Assembly: GCA_016841185.1 (NCBI GenBank)
Contig: JAENZQ010000026.1
Coordinates: 1 to 50,426 of the forward strand
From: Anaerovorax odorimutans
GTDB taxonomy: Bacteria > Bacillota > Clostridia > Peptostreptococcales > JAAYPU01
Reading direction: 5' to 3'
DNA length: 50,426 nt
In this document: positions 42,496-50,426 of the stretch, piece after piece
Layout: each line of letters opens with the position of its first letter
How positions within the stretch are numbered: the first letter of the stretch is position 1
Notes under the pieces: generated by a model
What the model saw: only the letters and a program-made list of their open reading frames with translations
Database searches by the model: none
What the model was told of the DNA's origin: nothing
Translations under genes and position numbers: made by a program

Positions 42496-43371
42496 ATGAA
42501 CTTTAATCAATTAAAATATTTTCAAGCTGTATGTAAATACAGTAATATGACGAAAGCTGCAGAAAGTCTTAATATTTCACAGCCTTCCATCTCAAGAGCG
42601 ATTCAGGATCTTGAAAACGAGATCGGAACCAATTTATTTCATCGTGTTAATAAAAAAATCTTTCTGACGGAAGAAGGTACTTTCTTTTTAAAACGCATCA
42701 GCAACATTTTGGATGAACTGGAAATGACAGAAGACATCATGAAGGATTTTGGCAATAAAAAAAATATTGTTAAAGTTGGCGTCCCGCCTCTTCTGGGAAC
42801 CATCCTTTTTCCAATGTTTTTTCTGAATTTCAGAAAAATGCATTCAAATATTGAGCTGGAATTTTATGAAGGTGATTCCCTTGAAATAAGTCAGCTGCTT
42901 AATGATGATACCATCGATTTAGGTCTTATCGTTTCGGAAAATGATATTTGCGATAATTATAAATCCAAGGTTTTACATTCCAGCGAAATAGACTATTGTG
43001 TAAGCATTAACCATAAACACTCTAAACTCAGCTCTATCGATTTCAATGCCATAGCAAATGAACCATTAGTACTGGTAAAGGAGGGTTTTGCCCACAATAA
43101 AATAATCAATCAAGTATTTAAACAGCATAATATCAGTCCTACTATCATTCTTTATACCAATCAGCTTCATACCATAAAGGATTTTTTAAAAAGAGGTATT
43201 GCATCTTCTTTTCTCATAAAGGAAATTGCTCAATCCGATCCTCAAATCGTAGCAATCCCCTGTAACAACCCTCTCAAAATTAACGTATTGATGATTGTTC
43301 GAAAAGACAAATATTTATTTGATGCTGCAAAAAAATTTATAACCTATCTTAGAACAAACCCAATATTATAA
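42496..43371 (+). CDS. LysR family transcriptional regulator
   Basis: A 291-residue LysR regulator starting at the MNFNQLKYF codons (ATG 42496; AAGGGA nearby). Winged helix at residues 1-60 with KAAESLNISQPSISRAIQDLE, and a substrate-binding domain (about 88-290). An in-frame extension of 24 residues upstream is possible but lies outside the family's usual start. It probably controls the divergent M20/YfcC unit in response to its substrate. Confidence 0.88.
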   Translation: MNFNQLKYFQAVCKYSNMTKAAESLNISQPSISRAIQDLENEIGTNLFHRVNKKIFLTEEGTFFLKRISNILDELEMTEDIMKDFGNKKNIVKVGVPPLLGTILFPMFFLNFRKMHSNIELEFYEGDSLEISQLLNDDTIDLGLIVSENDICDNYKSKVLHSSEIDYCVSINHKHSKLSSIDFNAIANEPLVLVKEGFAHNKIINQVFKQHNISPTIILYTNQLHTIKDFLKRGIASSFLIKEIAQSDPQIVAIPCNNPLKINVLMIVRKDKYLFDAAKKFITYLRTNPIL

Positions 43372-43519
43372 AACTCACTTTAAAGTGCTCATCTGATGAT
43401 TAGTATTAAAAAGAAATGCATATGGGACGAGAGACTTTGATAGGTTTAGAAACAGAATATTACATGTTATGAGTAGCTAAAGCCTCAATTTAGCATGTTT
43501 TTGAGTGATTTGACAAACT

Positions 43520-43665
43520 TTCTATCCATCAGCCATTGAAAGCGATGAGGGTTCGAAGCAAAAATGACAGGACGTCATTTTTAGGTCAATTCGCAGCATG
43601 GACACTCTCGACAGCCTCATTTGGCTTTGTTTTTCAAGCCTCTACTCCAACATTTGACATAGAGC
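43520..43665. repeat. Probable intergenic repeat element
   Basis: A GC-richer island with stem AAAAATGAC (43560-43568) and GTCATTTTT (43574-43582) around AGGAC, preceded by GAGGGTTCGAAGC and followed by TTCGCAGCATGG. Its GC content differs from the rest of the gap, and I recall similar islands in Clostridia intergenic regions. Number of copies in this genome is unknown. Confidence 0.5.
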
Positions 43666-43667
43666 CT

Positions 43668-43706
43668 AAAAAAACTGTTTGGAAATTACATTCCAAACAG
43701 TTTTTT
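43668..43706. terminator. Bidirectional terminator
   Basis: Stem AAAAAAACTGTTTGGAA (43668-43684) with TTCCAAACAGTTTTTT (43691-43706) around 6 bases. A and T runs on both sides let it end both the LysR transcript and the minus-strand nuoG-like transcript, whose stop lies 27 bases away. Confidence 0.85.
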
Positions 43707-43732
43707 ATAGTTCTGATATCGTTTCGTTAAAT

Positions 43733-46700
43733 TTATTTTACTGCCGGTTTTGGAAGCTTGGCATTGATCATGTTCATCAGATTATCTGTGTTTTTCATTG
43801 GATTGAACATAATACCGTTTTCGGCTGTCTCAAGTTTAGCTTTTTTATCCGAGTGTCCAAATCCATCCTGATAAAGTACGCCTCCTATGATTTCTCCTAC
43901 TACTACATTATTATAGTAAGGAAGTTTGATCTTCATTTCACTTACAATATCTTCGACGGATTTATATGGCATCGGGCTTTCAAGGACTTTTGCAATTTCC
44001 GCAGCAATTTCCCAGTTTGTATATTCGATATCTTCTTTCAAAGCCTTCGATACTTTCTGAATCCTTCTTTCAGTATTGGTGAAAGTTCCGTCTACAGCAG
44101 CGGAACATGAGGCTGGGAATACCACATCTGCCTTTTGAGCTGTCTCAGTCAGATGAGTGTCCTGAACCATCAGAAAATCGAGTTGACTCAGGTCAGCGTC
44201 AGTGTCCTCTCCGAATATCAAGAGTGCTTTTAAACTTTCAGCCGTTTCCCCTCCATCGGAAATTCCAAGGTCTATCAGCCCCTGGCTGTTATTCTTGGAT
44301 TTCAACTGAAGAATACCATCTCTTGGAGATCCGATATGACCTGAAATCACTGCAATATTTGCAATCATCTTTGCAGCTTCCGTTGAAACAAAATTCTGAC
44401 CGAAAACAATCATTGCTTTTTTAGCCGCTGCATATTTCTCTGCAATTCCTTTAGCCGCATCACTCACCGAAACATCTTTCAAGCTTTCTTTTAATACATC
44501 AAACCCTTCAGAATTCACAGGTGTTTTCCCTGCATCTATCAGCGCCTTTGCGATCTCTTTCAAGAACAATATATTATTGTCAGGCGCTACAAATGTTTCT
44601 GCTCCATTTACAAGTATTTCCTCCGGATTCACAGCAATTAATTTTGCACCGTTTTTCACTGCCTGACGTATTTTAAGCATTACAACCGGATTATCATTTG
44701 GATCGAACCCAACCAATAAAAGAAGATTGGTTGATAAAAGCTCATCAATAGTATTCGGCGATGCATCAATTCCAAAGACACTTTGTAATCCGCTTTTTCT
44801 GTTATTGAAACTGAAAACATTGGCTCCCAGTGTATCTGCCAATCTCTTTAGGATATAGGCCTCTTCATTGGTATGCCGGTCTGAAATAGAAATCCCGACT
44901 TTATCCCGGCCTTCTTTAACAAAGATGCTTTGAACTTTTTTAGCTGTATAGACAAAGGCTTCATGCCAGCTTGTTTCAACTAAGTCTCCGTTCTTTCGGA
45001 TCAACGGTTTTGTAATTCGACCCTCTGTTTTAGAAACATCAAACCCAAACCTTCCTTTACCGCAAAGCAGCCCTTTATTAACAGCACCTTCCCTGTCCGG
45101 AAGGGATCTCAGCAACATATTGCCCATATAAGTCAATTTGGTGCTGCACCCTACGGAACAAAATGCGCAAGTGGTATCCACCACATCGGCATCTACAGGA
45201 ACCGGTTTATCAATATTGAGTTTTTCGCCCAAAGCACCTGTAGGACATACGCTGATACATTGTCCGCAGGAAATACAACCGGACTCAAGCAAAGGTTCTT
45301 CCAAAGCCGGTTTTGCTACCGTATCAAAGCCTCTGTTGACTAAGCCTAAGGCTGTTACACCCATGACTTCATCACAGACTCTCACACACAAACCACATAG
45401 AATACATTTATTAGGATCTCTCGTAATAAACGGATGATCATCTTCAAATTCCACCCGATTGATATCACCGGAAAATCTTGAAGGTTCAACATTATATTCA
45501 TTGGCATATTTCACAAGCTTACATTCGAAATAGTCATGACATCCACACTCCAGGCATCTGGATGCATCTTCTTTTGCCTGCTCCTCAGTGTATCCCTTCA
45601 CGATTTCTTCAAAGTTTCTGTTTCTTTCATCAGGATTCAGATGATTCATATTCGGCCGGAATCTTCTTTCTCTTTCTTCATAATCATCCGGAGTCAAATC
45701 TGTTCTTTCCACAAAATAGGGTTCTATAAATCTTACTCTATGTCCTTGCAAATAAGACGTAATAACTTCTGAAGCTTTTTTTGCATCTGCAATGGCTTCT
45801 ACTGCAATGGATATTTTATCATTGGAGCAGTCTCCCCCTGCAAAAACACCGTCGATATTGGTCATGAATGTTTCTTCATCCCGTATAATACCTTTTCGTT
45901 TCGTCAGCATAAGCCCTTCAAAACCGGAAGGATTTACTGCCTGACCAATGGCAATAATAACATTGTCAACATCCATGGTCTCAACGGCTCCTTCTACAGG
46001 TACAGGTCTTCTTCTTCCGCTTTCATCCGGCTCGCCTAATTTCATTTTTTGCAATTTAATTTTATCGACTTTACCATTTTCATCTCCGACTATTTCTGTT
46101 GGGTTGGTTAGATATTTAAAAATTACGCCTTCTTCTTCTGCTTCAACGATTTCTATTTCTTCAGCAGGCATTTCTTCTCTGGTACGTCTGTAAATATTAT
46201 AGACTTCTTTTACGCCCAGTCTTACTGCTGTTCTGCAGGCATCCATGGCTGTATTTCCGCCGCCTACGATGGCTACTTTTTCGCCCAGTTTTACCTCTTG
46301 ATTACAAACGATTTTTTCCAGAAAATCGATACCACCCAAAACACCATCCAAGTCTTCACCTGCACAATTCATGGGTGCACTCTTCCATGCACCAAGGGCA
46401 ATATAAACGGCATCGGAAGTACTCCTTACTTTTTCAAAGGATACATCCTTACCGATCTTCGTACTGGTTCTGAATTCAACACCCATTTGACGAATCAGTT
46501 CGATTTCTTCATCCAAAACTTCTTTCGGCAGTCTGTATTCGGGTATACCGTATCTCAGCATACCGCCAAGTTTAGGCATTGCTTCATAAATCGTAACTTC
46601 ATGTCCTTCCATCCTTAAGAAATAAGCCGCCGATAACCCGCTGGGACCGCCGCCGATAACAGCAACTTTTTTGCCTGTAGAAGGTTTGATATCCGGCAAA

Positions 46701-47251
46701 AATGGATTGTCGCTTCCCAGATCAAAATCACCTGCAAACCGTTTCAGCCATGCAATTGAAATCGGTTCATCCACCAATTTTCTCCTGCAGGCATCTTCAC
46801 AAGGATGGGGGCATACTCTTCCTATAGCTGACGGAAGAGGAATTTTATCTTTGATTAGTTTCAAAGCTTCTTTATATTCACCATTAGCGATAAGCCCCAC
46901 ATATCCCTGACAATCCGTTCCTGCAGGACATGCAAGCATACAGGGCGGTCTACAATCTCCGATATGCTGAGAAAGCAGTAATTCAAGATTAGTTTTTCTG
47001 GATTCTTTTACTCTCTCAGTGTCTGTTCGAATAACCATGCCATCTGATATTTCTGTTGCACAAGCCTTGAAAAGTTTAGGTATGCCTTCTATTTCCACCA
47101 TACACAAACCGCATGATCCATATATTTCAGTTCTTTCATCATAGCAAAGGGTTGGAATACTGATGCCATTTTCTTGTGCCACTTCTAATATGGTTTGGCC
47201 TCTGACACCAAATACTTCTTTACCATTAATATTCAATCTTAGCTTTTTCAC
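43733..47251 (-). CDS. NuoG/GltD-like multi-iron-sulfur oxidoreductase fusion
   Basis: A 1172-residue redox fusion. In order: [2Fe-2S] ferredoxin (1-80; CYDERTEIYGSCGLC), NuoG-type His/Cys cluster (SQHIGDCRPPC near 110), GltD/NfnB-like domain (about 125-525) with its CPAGTDC...GRVCPHPCEDAC cluster, FAD site GGGPSG, NAD(P) site GGGNTA and YRRTREEMPA, a Cys-rich linker, two [4Fe-4S] ferredoxin sites (about 610-690), a Mo-bis-MGD-type CAFCSVGC cluster (about 700) and a molybdopterin oxidoreductase fold (750-1140). The residue that holds Mo in formate dehydrogenases (Cys/Sec) appears replaced: the region reads FNNRKSG. GTG at 47251 is preferred because the upstream GTG lies in GAGGTG. Probably a NAD(P)H/ferredoxin complex with NuoE and NuoF. 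Confidence 0.88.
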   Translation of the reverse strand: MKKLRLNINGKEVFGVRGQTILEVAQENGISIPTLCYDERTEIYGSCGLCMVEIEGIPKLFKACATEISDGMVIRTDTERVKESRKTNLELLLSQHIGDCRPPCMLACPAGTDCQGYVGLIANGEYKEALKLIKDKIPLPSAIGRVCPHPCEDACRRKLVDEPISIAWLKRFAGDFDLGSDNPFLPDIKPSTGKKVAVIGGGPSGLSAAYFLRMEGHEVTIYEAMPKLGGMLRYGIPEYRLPKEVLDEEIELIRQMGVEFRTSTKIGKDVSFEKVRSTSDAVYIALGAWKSAPMNCAGEDLDGVLGGIDFLEKIVCNQEVKLGEKVAIVGGGNTAMDACRTAVRLGVKEVYNIYRRTREEMPAEEIEIVEAEEEGVIFKYLTNPTEIVGDENGKVDKIKLQKMKLGEPDESGRRRPVPVEGAVETMDVDNVIIAIGQAVNPSGFEGLMLTKRKGIIRDEETFMTNIDGVFAGGDCSNDKISIAVEAIADAKKASEVITSYLQGHRVRFIEPYFVERTDLTPDDYEERERRFRPNMNHLNPDERNRNFEEIVKGYTEEQAKEDASRCLECGCHDYFECKLVKYANEYNVEPSRFSGDINRVEFEDDHPFITRDPNKCILCGLCVRVCDEVMGVTALGLVNRGFDTVAKPALEEPLLESGCISCGQCISVCPTGALGEKLNIDKPVPVDADVVDTTCAFCSVGCSTKLTYMGNMLLRSLPDREGAVNKGLLCGKGRFGFDVSKTEGRITKPLIRKNGDLVETSWHEAFVYTAKKVQSIFVKEGRDKVGISISDRHTNEEAYILKRLADTLGANVFSFNNRKSGLQSVFGIDASPNTIDELLSTNLLLLVGFDPNDNPVVMLKIRQAVKNGAKLIAVNPEEILVNGAETFVAPDNNILFLKEIAKALIDAGKTPVNSEGFDVLKESLKDVSVSDAAKGIAEKYAAAKKAMIVFGQNFVSTEAAKMIANIAVISGHIGSPRDGILQLKSKNNSQGLIDLGISDGGETAESLKALLIFGEDTDADLSQLDFLMVQDTHLTETAQKADVVFPASCSAAVDGTFTNTERRIQKVSKALKEDIEYTNWEIAAEIAKVLESPMPYKSVEDIVSEMKIKLPYYNNVVVGEIIGGVLYQDGFGHSDKKAKLETAENGIMFNPMKNTDNLMNMINAKLPKPAVK

Positions 47252-47269
47252 ATTTCTCACCTCTTTCCA

Positions 47270-49021
47270 TCAGTCTATATTAATTGCATTAAATTTACAG
47301 GAACTTTCACACTTGCCGCATTTGATACAAATATCCTGATCGATTTTATGCACTTTTTTTACTTCACCAGTAATAGCATCAACAGGACAATTCCTCGCAC
47401 ATAAAGTACATCCTGTACATTTATCTTCATCAATTGTGAAGGTAAGAAGCGGCTTACAGGACTTTGCCGTACATTTCTTTTTATATATATGGTCTTCGTA
47501 TTCATTTCTAAAGTACTTAAGAGTTGTCAAAACAGGATTAGGTGCTGTCTGACCAAGAGCACACATGGAGCCGTCTTTTACTTTCAAGGCCAGTTCTTCG
47601 AGAAGCTCTATGTCTCCGTCCTCTCCTTTTCCTTCAGTAATTCTTTCAAGTATTTCAAGCATTCTTTTAGTTCCGATACGGCAGTAATTGCATTTCCCGC
47701 AGGATTCTTTCCTTGTGAAATCAAGGAAATATCTGGCCATATCCACCATGCATGTAGTTTCATCCATAACCACCATCCCGCCGGATCCCATAATAGCACC
47801 GGTTTTAGTAAGTGATTCATAATCTACTGTCGTATCCACAAGACTGGCAGGAATACATCCTCCGGATGGTCCTCCCATCTGAATAGCTTTGAATTCTTTA
47901 TCATCTTTAATCCCGCCGCCAATGTCATAAATAACATCACGCAAAGGCAATCCCATAGGAATTTCAACAAGGCCGCCTTTTCTGATCTTGCCGGTAATAG
48001 CAAAAACTTTTGTTCCTTTGCTTTTTTCTGTTCCCATAGCTGCATAAGCGGCACCGCCATTGCTCATGATCCATGTAACATTTGCAAAGGTTTCTACATT
48101 ATTTATATTACTTGGTTTTTGCCAATAGCCTTTTTGAGCAGGAAATGGCGGCTTAAGTCTCGGCATGCCTCTTTCCCCTTCAAGAGAAGCTATGAGGGCA
48201 GTTTCTTCTCCGCATACAAAAGCACCTGCTCCGGCTTTGATCCTTATATCAAAGCTGAAATCAGTCCCAAAAATATTTTTACCCAAATACCCTTTTTCTC
48301 TTGCCTGCTCTATGGCTTTTTCCAACCGCTTGATTGCCAATGGATATTCCGCTCTAACATAAATAATACCTTCAATAGCTCCTATGGCATATCCACCGAT
48401 GATCATACCTTCCAGAACGGAATGGGGATCACCTTCCAGAACACTTCTATCCATAAATGCACCCGGATCTCCTTCATCAGCGTTGCAAATCATATACTTT
48501 TCACTGCCTGGAGATTTTTTAGCCGCATCCCATTTAAACCAAGTGGGGAATCCGGCACCTCCTCTTCCTCGAAGACCGGATACTTTCATTTCATTAATGA
48601 CTTCATCCTGTGACATTTGAGTCAGGACTTTTTTAGTTGCCTCATATCCGCCGGTTCCGATGTATTCATCAATGCTTTCAGGGTTTATAAGACCACAATT
48701 CCTGAGAGCTATTCTTTTTTGCTTGTTTAATATATCTAAATCCTCGTCTGAAATCGTATATTCAGAAACAATACTGTTTCCTTCTAAGTGTTTTTCTACA
48801 AGTTCTGTCACCTGTTCGGGTCTAATACTTACATAGGTCGTCTTTTTCCCATTATCGTCCACGATATCTACCATTGGCTCCAAATAGCAAGTTCCAATGC
48901 AACCTGTCTTTTCTAAAGAAACATGAAGATTCTTTTCACCGATCAACTTTTCAAACTCACTAAACACTTTGTTGGCACCTGCAGCAATTCCGCAGCTTCC
49001 TTGACCTACAATAACTCTCAT
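47270..49021 (-). CDS. NuoF-like NADH-binding subunit with extra ferredoxin domains
   Basis: A 583-residue flavoprotein. N-terminal thioredoxin-like [2Fe-2S] domain (1-90; C10, CIGTCYLEP near 41-49), NuoF core (about 110-500) with FMN/NADH binding SGLRGRGGAGFPTW near 148-161 and GADEGDPGAF-like NADEGDPGAFMDRS, the [4Fe-4S] site ESCGKCNYCRIG near 446, then a C-terminal pair of ferredoxin clusters (CTGCTLCARNCP and CIKCGKCESSCK). This architecture is that of HydB/HndC of bifurcating hydrogenases and formate dehydrogenases. Starts one base after the NuoE stop. Confidence 0.92.
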   Translation of the reverse strand: MRVIVGQGSCGIAAGANKVFSEFEKLIGEKNLHVSLEKTGCIGTCYLEPMVDIVDDNGKKTTYVSIRPEQVTELVEKHLEGNSIVSEYTISDEDLDILNKQKRIALRNCGLINPESIDEYIGTGGYEATKKVLTQMSQDEVINEMKVSGLRGRGGAGFPTWFKWDAAKKSPGSEKYMICNADEGDPGAFMDRSVLEGDPHSVLEGMIIGGYAIGAIEGIIYVRAEYPLAIKRLEKAIEQAREKGYLGKNIFGTDFSFDIRIKAGAGAFVCGEETALIASLEGERGMPRLKPPFPAQKGYWQKPSNINNVETFANVTWIMSNGGAAYAAMGTEKSKGTKVFAITGKIRKGGLVEIPMGLPLRDVIYDIGGGIKDDKEFKAIQMGGPSGGCIPASLVDTTVDYESLTKTGAIMGSGGMVVMDETTCMVDMARYFLDFTRKESCGKCNYCRIGTKRMLEILERITEGKGEDGDIELLEELALKVKDGSMCALGQTAPNPVLTTLKYFRNEYEDHIYKKKCTAKSCKPLLTFTIDEDKCTGCTLCARNCPVDAITGEVKKVHKIDQDICIKCGKCESSCKFNAINID

Positions 49022-49549
49022 TTATTTCACCTCCCCTGAATTTTCTTTATCTCTGATATCTTTAAGAATTTTCTTTGTGCTGTCTTTTGTAAGCTTTCCA
49101 TATGTTTCTCCATTGATCATCATAACAGGCGAAAGGCTGCAACATCCGAGGCATGCAACATTATTCAATGTAAAAAGGCCATCTTTCGTTGTACCGCCTT
49201 CCTGAATTTCCAGTTCTTCGCAAATAGCCTCTTCTATCATCTTTGCACCATTGACATGACAGGCTGTTCCTTGGCAGAGCATGATCAGATATTTCCCAAT
49301 CGGTTCCAATCTGAATTGTGTATAAAATGTTACAACGCCATAAATCTTTGCAGGTTTTATGCCGGTCTCCTGAGAAATATAATTGATGGCTTCTTTGGGT
49401 AAATATCCGTAGATATCCTGCGCTTTCTGCAAGATTGTAATTAAACTTCCCGGAGTTTTTTTATATTTGCTTAAAACTGGTTCCAACTTGGAAAAATCAA
49501 ACACCGGTAAATCACTGCCATTACAAGCGCAATTATTTTTTTCACACAT
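49022..49549 (-). CDS. NuoE-like [2Fe-2S] subunit
   Basis: A 175-residue thioredoxin-fold [2Fe-2S] protein (HydC/HndA type). Cluster Cys are in CQGTACH near 92-98 and ACLGCC near 133-138. A Cys-rich N-terminus (MCEKNNCACNG) precedes the fold. Its stop abuts the NuoF-like start, so the three genes form one operon, nuoE-nuoF-nuoG/gltD order, as for Nuo-type soluble complexes. No hydrogenase or formate dehydrogenase catalytic subunit follows within the window. Confidence 0.92.
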   Translation of the reverse strand: MCEKNNCACNGSDLPVFDFSKLEPVLSKYKKTPGSLITILQKAQDIYGYLPKEAINYISQETGIKPAKIYGVVTFYTQFRLEPIGKYLIMLCQGTACHVNGAKMIEEAICEELEIQEGGTTKDGLFTLNNVACLGCCSLSPVMMINGETYGKLTKDSTKKILKDIRDKENSGEVK

Positions 49550-50288
49550 TTCTCTTCACTCCTTACATCCCATAGATTTCTTGATACAATTGTACTACAA
49601 AGTTAACAACTAAAATTAGTGTTATTTTTTGTATAAAAATGACATATCTGATATATATCATTTTAATGATAAGAATCTGATCATCTGTTCACTCCTTTTA
49701 AAATATTGTTTAATAATTAACATAGATCGTCTCTGGAAAGCTGAAAATATTTCAATATTATTTTACATGCAACTTACATGCCATTGATTTCACAGTTGTT
49801 ATATATTTCACGAAAATATGATTTTTTTGTTATTTTTTTATCAATATGTCAAAACTTTTGTTGATTTATTAACATTTTTCATCTTATAAAGTGCCGTCAA
49901 AAAAATAACAGATATAAATAAATACTGAATACATTTCAAAAAATGAGTCGTATTTGTTTTATTTTGAGAAAAAGTGTTCCGAAAAAGATACAAATTATAA
50001 ATTTTCTTTTATTTGAAAAAAGCTAAATAAATTATTTTTATTTAAAAAAGAAAAGATATTATCTGTATATACAAATATTTAACAAAATTAAATGAAATCG
50101 TTACTTTCATAACATAAATATCATATTATATCGAATGTTTTTCTTCAAGGAAAATTTTTCCTTAACTGGTTCATGCGGTTTTGAATATGGAACATAAAAA
50201 ATGACTAATTCTTCTACATTCTTCTACATTATAAGTGGAAAAGCATTATAATTGAAGAGTATACAACAAAATGTAATATAAACTTAAA

Positions 50289-50309
50289 AGAGGCTCCATA
50301 GGAGCCTCT
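50289..50309 (-). terminator. Perfect hairpin terminator
   Basis: AGAGGCTCC (50289-50297), ATA, GGAGCCTCT (50301-50309). On the minus strand TTTT follows. It would end a minus-strand transcript entering from beyond the window. Confidence 0.75.
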
Positions 50310-50426
50310 GAGATTGTTGAAAAAGCCTACAATCTCCAGGCTTTGAAAAATTCGAAGTTCAAGGCGCGCTGAAAGCGAGCAGCGGAGCTTACTTCAGGTA
50401 AGTGAGCATGTTCGCTTGAAAGCAGC
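50310..50426. repeat. Probable structured intergenic repeat
   Basis: GC-rich relative to its surroundings, with nested pairing: GAGATTGT / ACAATCTC, AAAGCCT / AGGCTTT, and GCTTAC...GTAAGTGAGC inside AAGCGA...TCGCTT. It contains TTCGAAGTTCAAGGCGCGC, a phrase I recall as common in Clostridia intergenic regions. It is cut by the window edge and may belong to the same class as 43520-43665. Confidence 0.5.

Larger units (their letters stand above)
43372..43732. other. Intergenic gap with clostridial-type repeat and terminator
   Basis: No real gene; a 64-codon plus frame (43536-43730) is an artefact of a repeat. The gap holds the repeat element (about 43520-43665) and a bidirectional terminator (43668-43706). 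Confidence 0.55.
49550..50426. other. 877-bp right-edge gap
   Basis: No gene found. AT-rich 49560-50280 includes the promoter region for the nuoE-F-G operon (not resolved). Towards the edge are a terminator hairpin (50289-50309) and a GC-rich repeat-like element (50310-50426). A possible Rex-like half site at 49603-49609 is not convincing. Confidence 0.5.

Noticed and set aside
43536-43730. 64-codon plus-strand frame
   Set aside because: It runs through a repeat element and into a terminator, with no ribosome site.
49590-49609. Rex operator before nuoE
   Set aside because: TTAACAA is present but the partner arm (TTGTACT) matches only four of seven bases and the spacing is 6, not the expected 4. 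Too weak.

Overview
The window looks like chromosome of a low-GC, anaerobic, spore-forming member of the Clostridia. The evidence is: AT-rich DNA with strong AGGAGG-type ribosome binding sites and frequent GTG/TTG starts; a spore-germination pair (CwlJ-type hydrolase and GerQ-type coat protein); rubredoxin with a flavin reductase-like protein; a NuoE/NuoF/NuoG-type multi-iron-sulfur complex; a T-box leader before ileS; and sites matching the CtsR and BirA operators of Firmicutes. I cannot name the species. There are no rRNAs, tRNAs, CRISPR arrays, intact insertion sequences or prophage genes. About 44 well-supported protein genes are present, mostly on the minus strand, so most units are transcribed right to left.

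Layout. 0.3-7.1 kb: a nucleoside salvage unit, with an MTA/purine nucleoside phosphorylase, a BMP-family lipoprotein, a two-domain ABC ATPase, two permeases and a metallo-beta-lactamase-fold protein. 7.1-12.9 kb: a YitT membrane protein, an orphan beta-class DNA methyltransferase overlapping a YgiQ-type radical SAM gene, a LUD-domain protein and the biotin transporter bioY under a BirA-type operator. 13.2-25.2 kb: mostly single housekeeping or signalling genes (GGDEF-EAL protein, Nit-type amidase, 3-methyladenine glycosylase, CtsR-type hsp20, Nudix hydrolase, small alarmone synthetase, EamA exporter, HAD phosphatase, two radical SAM enzymes including RlmN, a USP-like protein, a P-loop protein, a parvulin). 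25.4-28.3 kb, mainly plus strand: flavin reductase-like protein plus rubredoxin, a membrane protein on the minus strand, then cwlJ-gerQ. 28.3-31.8 kb: type-2 ileS with its T-box. 31.9-36.3 kb: two thioredoxin-reductase-like flavoproteins flanking two TusA-like genes with duplicated spacers. 36.5-38.4 kb: a GntR/ABC operon behind a perfect 42-bp palindrome. 38.5-43.4 kb: a second metallo-beta-lactamase-fold gene, a YfcC-type transporter, an M20 peptidase and a divergent LysR regulator. 43.7-49.5 kb: NuoE-, NuoF- and a very large NuoG/GltD-like fusion, probably a soluble electron-bifurcating or transhydrogenase-type complex.

The most interesting points are: (1) the 1172-residue fusion of NuoG-like iron-sulfur modules, a complete GltD/NfnB-like flavoprotein and a molybdopterin-fold domain that seems to lack the metal-ligand Cys/Sec; (2) the tusA/flavoprotein cluster, where two spacers are nearly identical while the adjacent paralogues have diverged, both flavoproteins lack the usual NADPH-phosphate motif and carry a thioredoxin-fold tail without CxxC, and tusA2 has a leader with competing hairpins; (3) an IleRS whose HIGH signature reads GIHH; (4) intergenic spacers built from recurring short palindromes and phrase repeats. 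All functions are inferred from sequence reading without database searches.
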